Below, in pieces: positions 10,457 to 23,661 of a stretch of DNA of 64,000 bases. Origin of the DNA: Trichoplax sp. H2 (lineage: Eukaryota; Placozoa; Uniplacotomia; Trichoplacea); contig NOWV01000103.1 in the NCBI GenBank assembly GCA_003344405.1, positions 186,001 to 250,000 on the forward strand, written 5' to 3'. The number at the start of each line of letters is the position of its first letter. Position 1 is the first letter of the stretch. The translations under genes and the position numbers were made by a program. Below the pieces are notes generated by a model, which saw nothing but the letters and a program-made list of their open reading frames with translations, was not told where the DNA came from and did no database searches.

Positions 10457-12730
10457 TCAAGTTTGCAATTGTCGATATTTTTCGATGTTTTTTTTATATT
10501 TTGAGAATAATTGCTTCGATACAGTTACGCTACTACCGCTACTAGTGGTAGCATATGTATTGTTTTCACTTGCCCAAGCCGCTTCAAATTTCTGTACAGC
10601 GAGGTTAAATTTCTGCTGATCAAATAAAATATTATTAGAAATGGAATCTGATAGCGCTTTAATAAACATTAACCAGCGCTTTTTATAGAATTTATCAACT
10701 AGCCCATTCCACATTTTGTTAGCATAATCATGCAATATTGATTTAGATGGACCCCACAGTGTTATTTGATTTAGAGCATTAAATCGCAGTTGTTGTTTAA
10801 TTGATATATTATTACTATGCTGTAATGCATCTGCTACCCAGCGCCCTAATAGGAAATGTGAATTCGTTCCTAATAGTGTATCCATATCAGTGAATAATTC
10901 AATCAATTCACCTCCAGCTGTTTTCAACGTTTCCTGATTATTATCATGGTAACATTGGGTTACCTTCTTATACTTTATAAATGCTAATTCTTGTAAAGCC
11001 TGACGTGTCACATCCACGATATCATACTGAAATGTTTCTTCGGAGATGAATTCGTTATTCGCTCTTAACATATGTTCCCAAGCAAAAAAAATATCATCAG
11101 CACTGTACCAAACATCGTTGGCGATTTTTAACGACGGTCTAACAGCTGGTAGTGCTCGACAATGGTATTGTCTCATATCATTACAGTTGTAGACCGTTTC
11201 ACTTAATCGAAGCCATGCTTTAATAATATTCTCGTCTAGTCCACCATAGCGACGTTCCGTATAGACAACAACCCAGTCGCGAACATCAACCGCAATCTTC
11301 CTCCATCCCATTTCAGCCATTAGATCATACATAATATAATTATTTCCGATACCTTCTGGTGCCATACCAGTACCAATCATGGTTGAATTTTTCATATCGT
11401 AGGCCGAAATTGCACCTTCTGTTATGGTTTCAAACGTACCGTACATCCCTGTATTTCCACCAAAATTATTAAGCATACACCAAATAAATGGGTGACCAAA
11501 AAATGAGTTGCTACGATGATATTGAGGTTCAACTTCCGCAAATAAATCTAATATAACGATTCGTCCTTTTGGTATTGGCGATAGAAATGCTTGTATTCGT
11601 TTATTTTCCCAGTAGTAATTATCGTTATAAAACATCCATCCTTGCATAATCCAGACAGCTTTAGTATCGGCAGAATTTAAAGCTAAATATGCTGATTTAC
11701 TAACAGCAGTTAGATATTCTAATTCCTTGGATTGCGGATCAATTTCATTAAATAGGTCAAGGCTATATAAATGATCAGTACCATAGGCTTTAATTTCTTC
11801 TTCAATAAATAACTTTGAAATAACTTTAAACAGCTTATCTCTAGGGTCTAATAAAGAAGTCTCGCCGTAGCGCTTACTAAAACCGAACCAAGGGGAACTT
11901 TTGACAATTTTAGCTTTGGGATAGATTTTAGTTAAAGCATTTGGAATATTACCATTGAAAGCTGGTAAGATCGGTAACATGCCATATTTCCTCATACGAT
12001 CTAAGATTTTGACTTGCAACGTTATTTGTTTATTAATCCAATCATGAGGTAGTGGACCAGCCCATCGTTGTATATTACCCATTCGATTCCAAGCTAAGAA
12101 TGCTGGGCCGGTAAAAAAATTATCCAAATCAGCGAACGTTAAGCCCAGCTTTTTGTATACTTTGGTCCAGATACCTTCTTGACCAGTTAATGCTAAGGGC
12201 ATATTAATACCATTTAATGCCATCCAATCAATTTCTTTTTTCCATCGTTGCCAATCCCACCATACCATAGAATAGCTAAAAGTACAAGCATTAAAATAAT
12301 ATCGAAATTTTTGATTAATCTCCACATGAATTTTTTGACTCAATCTTGGTAGAGTTTGAGGCAATTTCAACCGATCACCAGTCCAAGATAAATGAACTTT
12401 ACAATAATATTTAAGATAATGATGAACACCAAAAGCAGCAGCAACTCCGCTACTGCCAGTAATCAAGATTTGTTTATCATCTGAATCGAGCTCGAAAGCG
12501 TCAGGACTTAACTTTGGAATACTATTATTAATCTTAATATTTAATTCTTGAGCTCTTTCATGGAGTAATGTTGCAATTAAGTCTTTCACAGCATTTCCCT
12601 GAGTAATTTCATCTGTGGATGGTTTGATCGCCTTTAACGATGGGAACCGTTGATAACGGTCTCCAGTTGCAAAGGCAATAGTGAATAGATAAAGAAATAT
12701 CAAAATACAAGTACTTGCAATAGTGGTCAT
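10457..12730 (-). CDS. NAGLU: Alpha-N-acetylglucosaminidase (NAGLU, GH89), intronless
   Basis: This lysosomal GH89 enzyme removes terminal alpha-linked N-acetylglucosamine from heparan sulfate; its loss in humans causes Sanfilippo syndrome type B (family knowledge). The single open frame encodes 757 residues, close to the human 743. A hydrophobic N-terminal segment (about residues 4-21) looks like a signal peptide. The small N-terminal alpha/beta domain is followed by the (beta/alpha)8 domain with FSYSMVWWDWQRWKKEIDWM (about 151-170) and the helical C-terminal domain. The two catalytic glutamates of the family are visible: E329 in LDLFNEIDPQ and E459 in GTGMAPEGIGNN. GWMFYNDNYYW and NNFGGNTGMYG are also conserved. 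The first Met begins directly before the signal peptide. The lack of any intron is unusual beside neighbours with up to about 38 exons. It is divergently arranged with MYBBP1A. Confidence 0.96.
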   Translation of the reverse strand: MTTIASTCILIFLYLFTIAFATGDRYQRFPSLKAIKPSTDEITQGNAVKDLIATLLHERAQELNIKINNSIPKLSPDAFELDSDDKQILITGSSGVAAAFGVHHYLKYYCKVHLSWTGDRLKLPQTLPRLSQKIHVEINQKFRYYFNACTFSYSMVWWDWQRWKKEIDWMALNGINMPLALTGQEGIWTKVYKKLGLTFADLDNFFTGPAFLAWNRMGNIQRWAGPLPHDWINKQITLQVKILDRMRKYGMLPILPAFNGNIPNALTKIYPKAKIVKSSPWFGFSKRYGETSLLDPRDKLFKVISKLFIEEEIKAYGTDHLYSLDLFNEIDPQSKELEYLTAVSKSAYLALNSADTKAVWIMQGWMFYNDNYYWENKRIQAFLSPIPKGRIVILDLFAEVEPQYHRSNSFFGHPFIWCMLNNFGGNTGMYGTFETITEGAISAYDMKNSTMIGTGMAPEGIGNNYIMYDLMAEMGWRKIAVDVRDWVVVYTERRYGGLDENIIKAWLRLSETVYNCNDMRQYHCRALPAVRPSLKIANDVWYSADDIFFAWEHMLRANNEFISEETFQYDIVDVTRQALQELAFIKYKKVTQCYHDNNQETLKTAGGELIELFTDMDTLLGTNSHFLLGRWVADALQHSNNISIKQQLRFNALNQITLWGPSKSILHDYANKMWNGLVDKFYKKRWLMFIKALSDSISNNILFDQQKFNLAVQKFEAAWASENNTYATTSSGSSVTVSKQLFSKYKKNIEKYRQLQT

Positions 12731-13648
12731 TGTTGAATGGAAGAGTAAATCTGCGGTACATCAATAGGAATTATCTCTCTACTGTTACAGCTACATTAAC
12801 AGTACTAAATTCTCAAGTATCGCATGAATGAATGAGTTTCTTGAGTTCTTATCTCTAAAAATTATTATTATCATCAACTCTAATACTGTACTCGGTCTAG
12901 ATTTCGGTTTTCGACGGAAAGGGGGCGTTGCATCAGCGGTTAACCATATGAAAATGTTAATCTGTTGTTGCTAAGTTGAGTGAAATCAGTCTATTTTTTG
13001 TTACTATGTCATTAATTTACGTTTATGAACGATACCGTTTTACACCAGGAAGACGATTATTTCAGTCAAATCGTACAAATTTGACCGAACGATAGTTTGA
13101 CGCCGAAACCCAGCGATAAAACCAGCTAGATGCCGCTGAGAAATATTAAAATTTTTGTATGTTTGCAACGATTTGGCTTGTTCTCAATGCCTTTGTACTA
13201 CGTAGTGCATTAACTAAACTGAATTCAGTAAATGGTAAATGCACGAAAGATACAAGAGATCTATGAAATGCTGTAATGGCGAATAGCCACGTTGCAGTTA
13301 GCAATCGGAAACTCCTAATAAGATGAATTTACTCTACAGTACAGTACAGTATACAGTAGAAGTCACTCGTGCACAGTATACAGTACTGTAAAAGATGGTA
13401 CTGTACATTGTACAGCAGAATGAGGCACGTGAGTCGCGATCTGCCCCCTACTAGTACTGTACTAAGTTAACCACTGTGGTCACAATGATTTGGTTAGCTC
13501 AGTATAGGACTCGGTACTGCTTTGGTACTACTGTATAGGACAGTACTGCAGATTCTGCTTTGAGCTGACACCAAAAAGGTTGAAGAATTGCACGTCACCT
13601 GCTCCGGTTGAGGTCACTACATCTTGTATCTCCTTCAACGAATTCAAA
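12731..13648. promoter_or_regulatory. Divergent NAGLU/MYBBP1A promoter region
   Basis: The 0.9-kb spacer separates the starts of two oppositely oriented genes and so should contain both promoters. It holds a dense cluster of TACAGTACAGTA and TACTGTA words at about 13330-13460, with further copies at about 13440-13550. No convincing TATA box is placed relative to either start. An in-frame upstream ATG at 13580 precedes the preferred MYBBP1A start. Confidence 0.55.
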
Positions 13649-16600
13649 ATGGCTAAGAAAGTACGCCTTAATAGTGATGCACAGAATGACATCTTACCCT
13701 ATTTCTGGACCTTAGCATCTGTTGATGAAGACGAAAGGTTGCTATCTGCTGAAAACATTCTTACAGTAGTCTTACGACTGCAGAAAGAATACAGCGAGCA
13801 AAAGCAGCCTAACATGCAGGTATCAACACTAACGTTACATTGTAATAATGAATTTCAATTATTGCTACATTAGCATTGAAAATCCTGCTTACCGAAATTT
13901 GCATTAACATACAATGTGCTATAATAAGAAATCATCGAATAACTGTAATGAGCCTTGTACCTTAGTATATTTCTGCATATCTATCTACACTGTCATTTTC
14001 TCAAATGTGGATAGTAGCTCATAGCTGATGAGGAGTATTAAAGTAAGAACGATATTACGTTGACAGTAGTTCTAATTTCATTTCATATAGTTCCTCCCTG
14101 GTTTGCAGCTTTTCGCTGCGCGATACATTCGCGCATGTTTGTGCATGAGTATAATTTAACATTGCATGATTACTATGATAAGGTCTAGGAATTTCTTCTA
14201 CTAAAAGTGCATAATCAATTATTCTCTCGTATTACATTACATACATGTAGATATCTTTCCATCAATGAATGCTCTCATTTCATATTACTGTCGATAAATA
14301 ATAACTGTTTAGAGAATGAATACTGATGTACTTGTACCAACATCGTTGACCTCATGATAATGAATTAATGTTCATACAGTACGCTATCTCACCGGACCGC
14401 ATTATCTAAAGTACAGTGCTGATTTCACCTCGAGTGGAATGATAACTTATAAGCACTACTATTAGCCTATGAACATTATAATCAGATAAACTACGATGCG
14501 TTAATAGAGATATCTCAAATGCAAAACATCTTTATCAAAGCATTTATAAATGAAGTTTAGCTATTTCTGCAATAGAGCATTAACTATCTTGTCTAATAAT
14601 GTTGTTTTAGCTGGACAAACGGCTATGTAACGAACTCCAGTATACCGTACAGCGATTAGTTAAAGGTCTTGGATCCTTTAGGAAAGCTGCAAGACTTGGC
14701 TTTTCTACATTACTTGCAGAAGTACGTGAGTTATACATGTGTAAACCAGTTACGTCATTTTATACTACCGATAGCTCATTCAGTTTCTATTGATTGATTG
14801 ATTAATTTTATTGGCAGGTACTGAAACAGTTCCGCGAGGTATCCATAGAAAGTGTCTTGCATCTGTCTTCCGAACATTTAATTGTTACCCATTCAGCTAA
14901 GAGTGAGGTTAGAGTACTTGCAATCATATTGTAATATCGAAAAGTTGATACTTGAATACTTAATATATAGTATTATCCAGTAAGTTGTGCATTGATACGT
15001 TAGTAGTTCAATACTTAAGTAGCCGTAATTTAATGAGTAATGAATGCATTATTGTCGTAATTATCCTATTAGGAGAAAAGAAATAACTACATTGGCCAAG
15101 TCTTCGTGAACTTATGCATTATTTCTTCCGGTAGACTATATCATATGGTTCGTCTAATTCTTTTCATTAATAAATGTAATCATAGAACATTTCCACGTTA
15201 GTTACTAGAATCATAAAAAAATATTGTTATTTAATCGTTAATATTATACTCGTACAATATACGAGTGTTATTAAATATTTTAAATAATTATAACCAAATA
15301 TTAATTCAAGCATAAATCTATCTATCTTAAGTAGTTACTTACTACTTGGTCATGATCACTACGGGTATTAAATACTAATTAACGTACGATTACATTTGAT
15401 CTTACGGTACGTTAATAGTAGATCTATTTATTAACTAATTGAGCCATTGCTCCTGAATCATATGGTGAATAACGTAGCTCATAGACTACTGAATTAGTAT
15501 AAAATGCAACAATCTAAAAATTTAATTAGCCTATCGCTATAGCAATATAATGTAACAGCTTCCATACTTCAATATTCCTACATAATTTACCACGAAGGCT
15601 TTACTAGCATTCTATCGTACTTATTAAATTGATATCAAAGCAACGTTCGTAAATATAAGATAAAGTAAGTCTTCTGGCGTATCAGTACTTACCATAGCTG
15701 GCAAGGTTATAAAAATACCGTATCGTATGTACAAACTATCGTGTAGCTTAGATGTCTCTGCTAGATAATTTACTGACAGTTGATATGAGAACTGTAAGTA
15801 ATTTAATCTTATTATATATTTTGTAAGAATCTAAATTTTCCAATAAAGAGCTCCTATCTGTTTTAATATTGTAGGAAGCCGATGCTAATGACTTGGTTCT
15901 GGTGACAAAGAATTTGTTCCAATTAAGCAAAGAGAAAAATTATATACGAGAGATTGCTATTACAGGAATTGTTGATATAATTAAAAAGGTAATAAAATTG
16001 CAATCTGTGTTTTACGTAGTGTCACTATTATAAGTTCTATAAATCTGCATCGTGATAAAATTTATGATAATTTATTAAATAGGTCCCTTTTAAGCTATTT
16101 GTAAGGCATATTGCACCTATTTTACAAACTGATCTTCAGAAAGGATGGAATGAAACGACACCTGAGGCTCTAATGGTTGTTCTTTGCATCGAGAAAGCAT
16201 ATAAGGTAATGAATGGTAGAGTAATTATGATTTTAGTCGCAATTACTCATACACTAACAGCTTGCAATGGTGCTATTACCCAGTTAAATCCACATATCCT
16301 CATCCATTGCTACCATGGTATATCATATTATGAGTAAACTGGACTATATCTTATGAGACGCTACAAACGTTATCGTCTCCAAATGCTACGCCATGTAACA
16401 CTTAGTCATAATAGGAGAAAATTGCGTTAACAGCAGTTTTGTTAATCATTATAAGCACTATTATCGCAATAAGCTTAACCATGTATGTATACACGGTTCA
16501 TCATAGCGCATAATTATAATTTCTAGAACAAGCCATATCAGAAACTCTTATCAAAAGATTGGGGTGATACACCAGTATTTGATACTAAAAATTATGCAAA

Positions 16601-19600
16601 GATGGCTGATATTCTAAAGGTAGGAACGATGTTACTGCAATTTCGCCATGTCATATAATCAATATTATCATATATACCAGTAAATCATCCCGATCATAGC
16701 AATTTCTTATTGGCTAATTTAAAACACTGCTTACATAGAAAAAGTACCAAATGAATGGATGATTTATAGGAAATTGCTAATGTTCAACCGATTCGTAAAA
16801 TCTGTAGGATTCAACATATACACATCCACGCGTACATAACATCTGGGGAGAAGTTTTAGATTTTTTATTCGATAATATAAAAAATTCCTTTTCCGTGCTA
16901 GCCACATTCTGGGATACAGTTATAAATAGTAAGTAAGATGTATCATTATCCATGAGGTCCATAAATGAATAGTAAATATGTTCCGGTATACGTGGCTTTT
17001 ATCTTTTGCAGATGTTTTACTAAGTTCAAGTCACGAGCGAAAGTTTTTAGTCTTTAAGATCGTCCAAGCCATTATACCGAAAATAGGCGATGATCAGGCA
17101 ATACATGCAATAAAATGCAATTTACAAAACATTTAATTCTTATTTATTACTTTCGATAAATTGCACTATCGAATTTATATTTTGATTAGTTCGTTAGTAA
17201 GTGATTTTCAAATTCAATTTACTATTCTTAGGTTAACGTGGTACTATCTAAGGAGTTTTTACGGACATTTATCAATTCGTTATCCTCAACTAAAGCCTAT
17301 CTGTATGATGCGGCTAAGCATTTGGTCTGTCATTTTCACTTCAAATTGTCTGAAACGATATTCTAATACAGGTTATTAGTTAGTTGATGTACCTAATATC
17401 TTAATTGACACTGATTTGGAAATTAGGCTACATTTCTTGAAAATTTTGCTGAAAAGGACGATTCACTCCTATCTTTTCATATTGTTAAGCAACTTATTAG
17501 CAAGTGAGTGATTTCCTTATGATTTATATTTGTTCACTTAAAGAAAACTTTCATGTGGAAGATATGACATGCGAATGCAAAAATTTAACCCATTCAATTT
17601 TATCAATTTAACCTTTAGTCAGGGTCATATCAATTTTGATAGTATCACCCATACCAAAACTGTACAGTCAATTGTTGCTAAGGTACGATATATTTGAAAC
17701 ATGAATTTCGCACGTCTGTTATTAATAAAGATATCGAATCTCTTTGCGGCTTGCTAGATGCAGTCGAAATCTTTGTCGGCGTATCTTTCAATGATAAAGA
17801 GCGTCTTCAATTTTGGATATGAAACTATTTTTCAGGCAACGTAGGTGGTTTGTAGCTGATAGTACGAAATATTTGTGTGCATGTATATCTATTATAATGC
17901 TGTTATCGTTTTAATGAACAGGGAAAAATGTGGACTAGAGCAGTCAAGAATATGGGTCGCAAATCAAGTAGGAAGTTACCTTCAGTCCTTACTAGCAGAT
18001 TTTGTTTCTTACCGTTTCTTTTTATGTCCAGATGTTAGCGTTGATGAAGTCCTACAAGTTATCAACAACTGACGAAAGTTGGGTGGTAGATGTTTTAAAA
18101 TTTTTATTATTTCATTCATTTTTTACAACCACTAATGATATTGACGATTCAATTAAGGTAAGGCATTAAAATTAAGCCACTCATAATTAATAACCAATTT
18201 AAGTCAAATTGTAATTATATCTTTGGTATTTATTGATGCTCCTCCTTAGGCTGTGGAAATTTCGGAAGTCGTTAGAAAAATATTATGCGAGCGTCTACAA
18301 AGTGCATTAGCCGAATTATCAAACCGCTGTTCTGATTCGACTTCTTCCGTAACAAATAAACGTGCTCCAAAGCAGCTTCCAATGGCTGGTCGAATGAGTA
18401 ACGGATTTTACTGGGGATATGAAATCTTATTGCTAACTAGAGTAATGCGAATTTTGCGATTAGGCTTATCTCATATTATTTACTTTAATAATTTAATCGT
18501 TAATTATATCATCTACTGTGATAGGAATTGTATCAACAGGAATGTAAATTAATTGAATCAGTCGAGCACTCTAATTCGGTACGGCAACATCTTCTCTTAG
18601 CAATTATTATTATTATTATTAGAATTTTGTTAAACAATACTTTGTTTTATGCGGTTAGATAAATGATATCGTCAATGACTTAATCTCAATCATTAAAAGA
18701 ATTCACGAAAAAGTACGTATTAATATCTATACTTGTTTAACTGTTGCGATATCCCAGATTACAACGTTTAGAGATTAATGACCTACTCGTTTTTATTTCT
18801 TATTTGTTTATTAGTCTATTAAAGATAATAAACCTGAAAGTATTGCTTTTGAAGTATTATTTTCTCATCTTGGTCTTACAATCTTTGAAAATACCGAGAA
18901 TTCTATTGAACTAATTAAAGTGTGTATTCTTAAGTTTTCAAATACATTTTATACCCGATTACAATTTTATTTTGTCATTTGTTGAATATAACTGAGGTAT
19001 CTGTTTTGTAGGAATTGCAAGTCTGCTATAATAAATTATCTGCAAAGAAACAAGCTAATAGCAAAAAGAAAGGTAAGATCAGGCTGATTGATTGATCGAT
19101 TAATTACCTGTATTTGTTAGATGTAATGGTTTATATAATTTAGCTTGTATTTTCCTATACGTTATATTGTCTTTATGTAACTCATAATTAATTACTTTAT
19201 ATATCACGATAGAACCACTATGGATTGAAGTTTTGACTGAGATCCTACTTAGCCTTATGACGTACCCATCTAGCATGCTACGATCATTATGCAATAGCGT
19301 ATTTCAACTTATTTGCAATCACTTGACTTCTGATGGCTTAAAATCTATAACTGATGTGAGTTTCATATCTTTCGTGGTTGAAATTTTATAATTTAATGAT
19401 TTAGCGTTGTTTCTAAAATCAATTAATTGCTTACGTTCGAAGATCATCGATCCTAAAAATGAAATGGGTCAAGAATCTTCTGTAGAAGTTGTATCAGGTA
19501 TGAGGAAATTCTTTAAATTTTCCTTATATTAAATATAGAAAAGTGCATGAATTTTATGTTTTTCGAACTCTGGAATATAGGTTTCCAAGACGATGACGAA

Positions 19601-22538
19601 GCTGAATCTGTAAGAAACGTACTGCATTAATGTACAACTTTTGCACATTGTATTATATACCATACAATCCACAGCTATAAATTATACGAATTTCCAATGA
19701 TTCATCATTGGTATAATTATCGGTTCAACCAATCGTTTTACTATTTCAGCTTGATGAAGAATTAAGTAATAAAGAGGAATCAAATGATGAAGAGGAATCA
19801 AGTGAGGAAGAAACTGAAACGATAGATGAAGGATTTCGACAGGAAGTCCGTACTGCTTTAGGTGATGCCGCTGATGACATGGAGGTAAATTTGCCTGTTG
19901 AATCTTAACAATCAATTAATATAATGTAAATGTATCCTTGCTTGGAATAGGGAAATAATAAGGATGATAGTTTCAATACTACGGTATATGATTGTTGTTT
20001 GTGTATGACTAACGTCATCAGCCTTTTGGTACAGGATGACAGCGATGCAAGTCTGTCAGATTATGATGACGAAACAATGCTAAAACTGGATGATGCTCTT
20101 TCTGCCGCTTTCAAGAAACGATTAGAGTTAGCAAGTCATGGAAAAGCAAAAAAAGGTATAATGTAATGTATAAAATTTTATCCATCAGGATATTAGTGTT
20201 TCTTTCACTTCTCAAGTTTGTATTTCATGTAAGATTTGCTTAAGGTACAGTATCTTTTTATCGTTTTTAGAAACCAAGCGCACAATCATGTATTACAAGC
20301 TAAGGTTAGTCGTTATTTTTACTAAAACATTTAAGTGTGATAAGTGCAGCTATCAGTTTAACATTCGGTAATTCATTAATCTGTAAATTATTTTAGAGTT
20401 CTGGATCTTATCGAAGTATTCATTAAGCAATGTCCATCTAGTCCTTTAATTGTGGTAAGTTACGCGCATATTGTTATGTTCAATACCCATGTTCAGGTAA
20501 TTGTTAAATTTAAGGAATAATTATGCTTTTATAGGACCTAGTCCTCCCATTATTGAGTATAACTACAACTTCTAAGAGTAAAGACAATAAAGAATTCATC
20601 GAAAGAACGGGAAGCATATTAAAAAATAAGCTATGCAAAATTCAAGATGTATGTTATAATAGGCTCGCTAAAGTATACGTGTATCCAGGTAATACCTGTG
20701 ATGAAATAGTCAACAATATTTTTTTTCTCTTTAATACCTCATAGTATTGCCGTGGCGATAAAATGAATGTTGATCATGCTGTAGAGATCTTCAATGAAGT
20801 TACAGACAAGCTTTTAAAATGTATTAAAAATTATTTTAACACTGTTATCAATACCATTTCATATCGTAAATTAATTACTAACATAAAATATAGCTTCTTC
20901 CCAGGCCACTTTTGCGACGAATAGTATAATATATTTTTTCTTAGTAAGTTTCATCATGAATTTTGGATATTGTTACTGACTAATTGATTTGCGATTTGTT
21001 TAGCTATAGTATAAATCGTATCTAATGGCTATGGTAAATTGATAAATTTTTCAGATACGTGTTCTGCGAGGAATTAATCCAGAAATCGGACTGTCCCCAT
21101 TAAAGACAAGGCGACAATCTCAAGCAAAGAAAAATCAATCGAATGCTAATAAAGAATATATGATACCGGTAAATTTGGCGTAAAATCGTATGAACGTAAA
21201 AATGCCGGTTAAAACTGCATGTTAAGTTACTTGATATGTTTGGGTAAATTACTAAGACTCAATGAAATATTTCTCCGTTGTGTATTGCAGCACATAGAAT
21301 CGTCATTCCGTCTTATACTCAAGGATTTCATGACCAGCAAGTAATAACTCTTTCGCATGGTGCTGTTTAGTTAGACTGTATAGTAAAAAAATTTATGTAC
21401 TGAATATTTATTCTTTAATTTGATAGAAAAACAAAAGTCACAACTACTTTCTGTACAGAAATGATCAGACGATACCCGGTAAAAACTAAATTAAATTGCT
21501 GCATGTATGCTGGCACTAAAGTTGGGATGTAACAAATATTTATAAGCTTTCTATTAGTTAATGTGGATGTACGTTCGTTTGGTTTAGGAAATATCTTTTG
21601 GTCTAACTGAAGATTTTCTGTACCATCTTCAAAATAGCATTAATAGCTTTAGGAAGGTATTACACGATTTCATATAATAATTATAAACCGAGGGAAATTA
21701 AATTTATCGTGTAAGCTTCAAATTGACGTATGTTTTACTGTATCTCGAATATTTTAGGCACAAGCTTCTATCCTAATTTCAGCAATTATAACTGCTATCC
21801 AGCCTTATGTAATTACACATATGTTTTATGACGTATTATTAGGCCTAACCTTATTACCGAAAATATCATGTTTGCTGTTATCGTATCTTTGTGTAGGATC
21901 TTCTTAAGAAATCATTTAATGATTACTGCAATAAAATTGAAGCGCTTTTTACATCGGTAGGAATAAAGCGAAAATTTCCGTATTGAATTCTCATATTGCT
22001 AAGAATATTATTTTAATTGTATGTGTATATTTCTCTTTTGTAAATCTCTAAGATGTTGAATGAAATCGTAGAGATGAAATCAGAGTTAAAGAAGAAACAT
22101 TTAAAGGATTTTTTGAAGCTAGTATTGAAGTACGCCAACTATGTGAGAAATAATGCCGAGGTCAGTGGTAGTTAAAGATGAATGGTGTAATATGACAGTC
22201 TGTAACGTTATTACGATTTAATATTCGTATGCAGGCTTGCAGATCATGTGATTTGAATGATATCAAAATCATCCTTGAGAAACTAGTAAGCTCATCAGAA
22301 TTTGCAAACTCTAAAGGCGTATGTAAAAACATTCTATCAACTATAGCTAGGTAAGGGCTGTCTATCCTATAGTACATGTTTGGTTTACCATTAGATTTTG
22401 GAATCTGTCAGTGACTTAATATAAAATTAACTCTTTATTTTTTTGCATTTAATTAATATGTTATATAGAAATCCTCAACAAGTTAGCTCAAGAAAAAGGA
22501 AGAAGACTACGACAGATGCTTTATCGAATAACTCTTAA
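13649..22538 (+). CDS. MYBBP1A: MYBBP1A / Pol5-type nucleolar protein
   Basis: MYB-binding protein 1A is a HEAT-repeat nucleolar protein that affects rRNA synthesis and represses transcription factors; the yeast relative is Pol5 (family knowledge). About 38 exons join to roughly 1,140 residues (human 1,328). First exons: 13649-13819, 14611-14721, 14818-14907, 15875-15988, 16083-16205, 16527-16619, 16808-16928, 17012-17097; last: 22053-22160, 22235-22350, 22469-22538. Matches include HPRVHNIWGEVLDFLFD, LLFHSFF, LWIEVLTEILLSLM followed by RSLCNSVFQLICNHL, the acidic stretch typical of the family near 19750-20110, DDETMLKLDDALSAAFKKRL, RVLDLIEVFI and a basic tail (SSRKRKKTTT). Odd points: one intron with a GC donor after 17097, a frame break at 18654-18658, an unresolved exon between 20820 and 21055, and six consecutive Ile codons at about 18604-18621. 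Identity is firm; some borders are not. Confidence 0.9.
18525..18712 (+). other. MYBBP1A: Frame disruption inside MYBBP1A coding sequence
   Basis: The exon starting at 18525 reads well to 18653 and matches the family (HLLL at the helix found in human as HLLLLVGIHLL). The next segment, 18659-18712, also matches (INDIVNDLISIIKRIHEK) but lies in another frame. Only the five bases GTTAG separate them, far too few for an intron. Reading straight through gives a stop. An assembly indel is the simplest explanation. Confidence 0.6.
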
Positions 22539-23661
22539 ATATAGAATAACAACAAGTAATTGCTTTTGTTCTATGGTAAATATACTTCTTTCAGATGGAT
22601 AAGAGATTGTGCTCTAGATTAGAAATTTGTGATCTATGACATAAAGCCATTTACTGAAAGAATCAAAATGAGAATACACGAACACATACCAGTCATATAA
22701 CTCTTAATTCATTATATGTTTGAAATAGTAACCATTCTAATTCTATTTAGTGACGTTGAGCTGTTAACTAGCGATGCTCGAATCATTATTACACTTGTGA
22801 TATGATTAGGTTTAACGAATTGATAAGCTCGCAATTACTCACTAAGTCATAATGAGGTGCGGATGGCGTGAAATGAAAATTTTTATTTTGATGCTTCCAT
22901 ATACCATTGGACATCGTTTTATACTTATGTTTGTATTTTAACGTGATACATGTGATCACGAATAAAGTTATTGTTAGCGAACTTGATGCCATTCCTTAGC
23001 TTAATCCTTTCTGAGCGATTTTCTCAGGTTTTTATTGAAGCACTATCTATTAGGAACTGTTCTAAAGTACAATGACTATTAATTACTATAGTTGTTGCTT
23101 GACGTTCATGTACTGCGGTATGCAATGTAATATATCGAGATATAAAAGGCAGAGATAGTGGGCCAACTATATATTTTGAAGCAATGGTATTAATAATATT
23201 TTACGCATTAACTGCTGCTGACACATATGATATAATTGCTATGTAAAATAGTGTACCGTATAGGACGACCCCTCCCATCTAGAATTAAGCAGGTTTTAAA
23301 GTTAACTACAGTGAAGATTTAACCCCATGCAGGTAGGTAGTATTATGCATGCTCAGATTCTGTATACGATAAAAGCTGCTTTTATTTGGGAAGTTGACGT
23401 TGAAATACCGTAAGGGATTTCCATTTTGATAGAAGGTGATCATATAAAAAATCACATGAAGATTTATCAACAGGCCTATAAAGCTCAGCAAGGCTTTATC
23501 TTAACGGTTGACAGAAGATGAAGTCAACATCAAGCAACAATTTACATCAACTTTACAGATTTGATTTTATCATTGGCATAGAAAACAATTTTAATTTCTA
23601 TTAGCTTCCAAGGGGAGATTAACTTAGCCATAAGCTAAATGATATCGACCGTAATAATAAC
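22539..23661. other. Spacer between MYBBP1A and NDUFA13 3' ends
   Basis: The genes converge here. The 1.1 kb is AT-rich and shows no splice-bounded coding stretch. Open frames at 22789-22992 and 23306-23491 on the minus strand have no recognisable family and no supporting neighbours. I see no repeat array. Confidence 0.6.

Noticed and set aside
17830-17900. A frame reading QRRWFVADSTKYL that looks like MYBBP1A coding.
   Set aside because: A strong donor GTAGGT at 17841 and the following acceptor at 17921 give a frame-consistent exon chain; the stretch falls in the intron.
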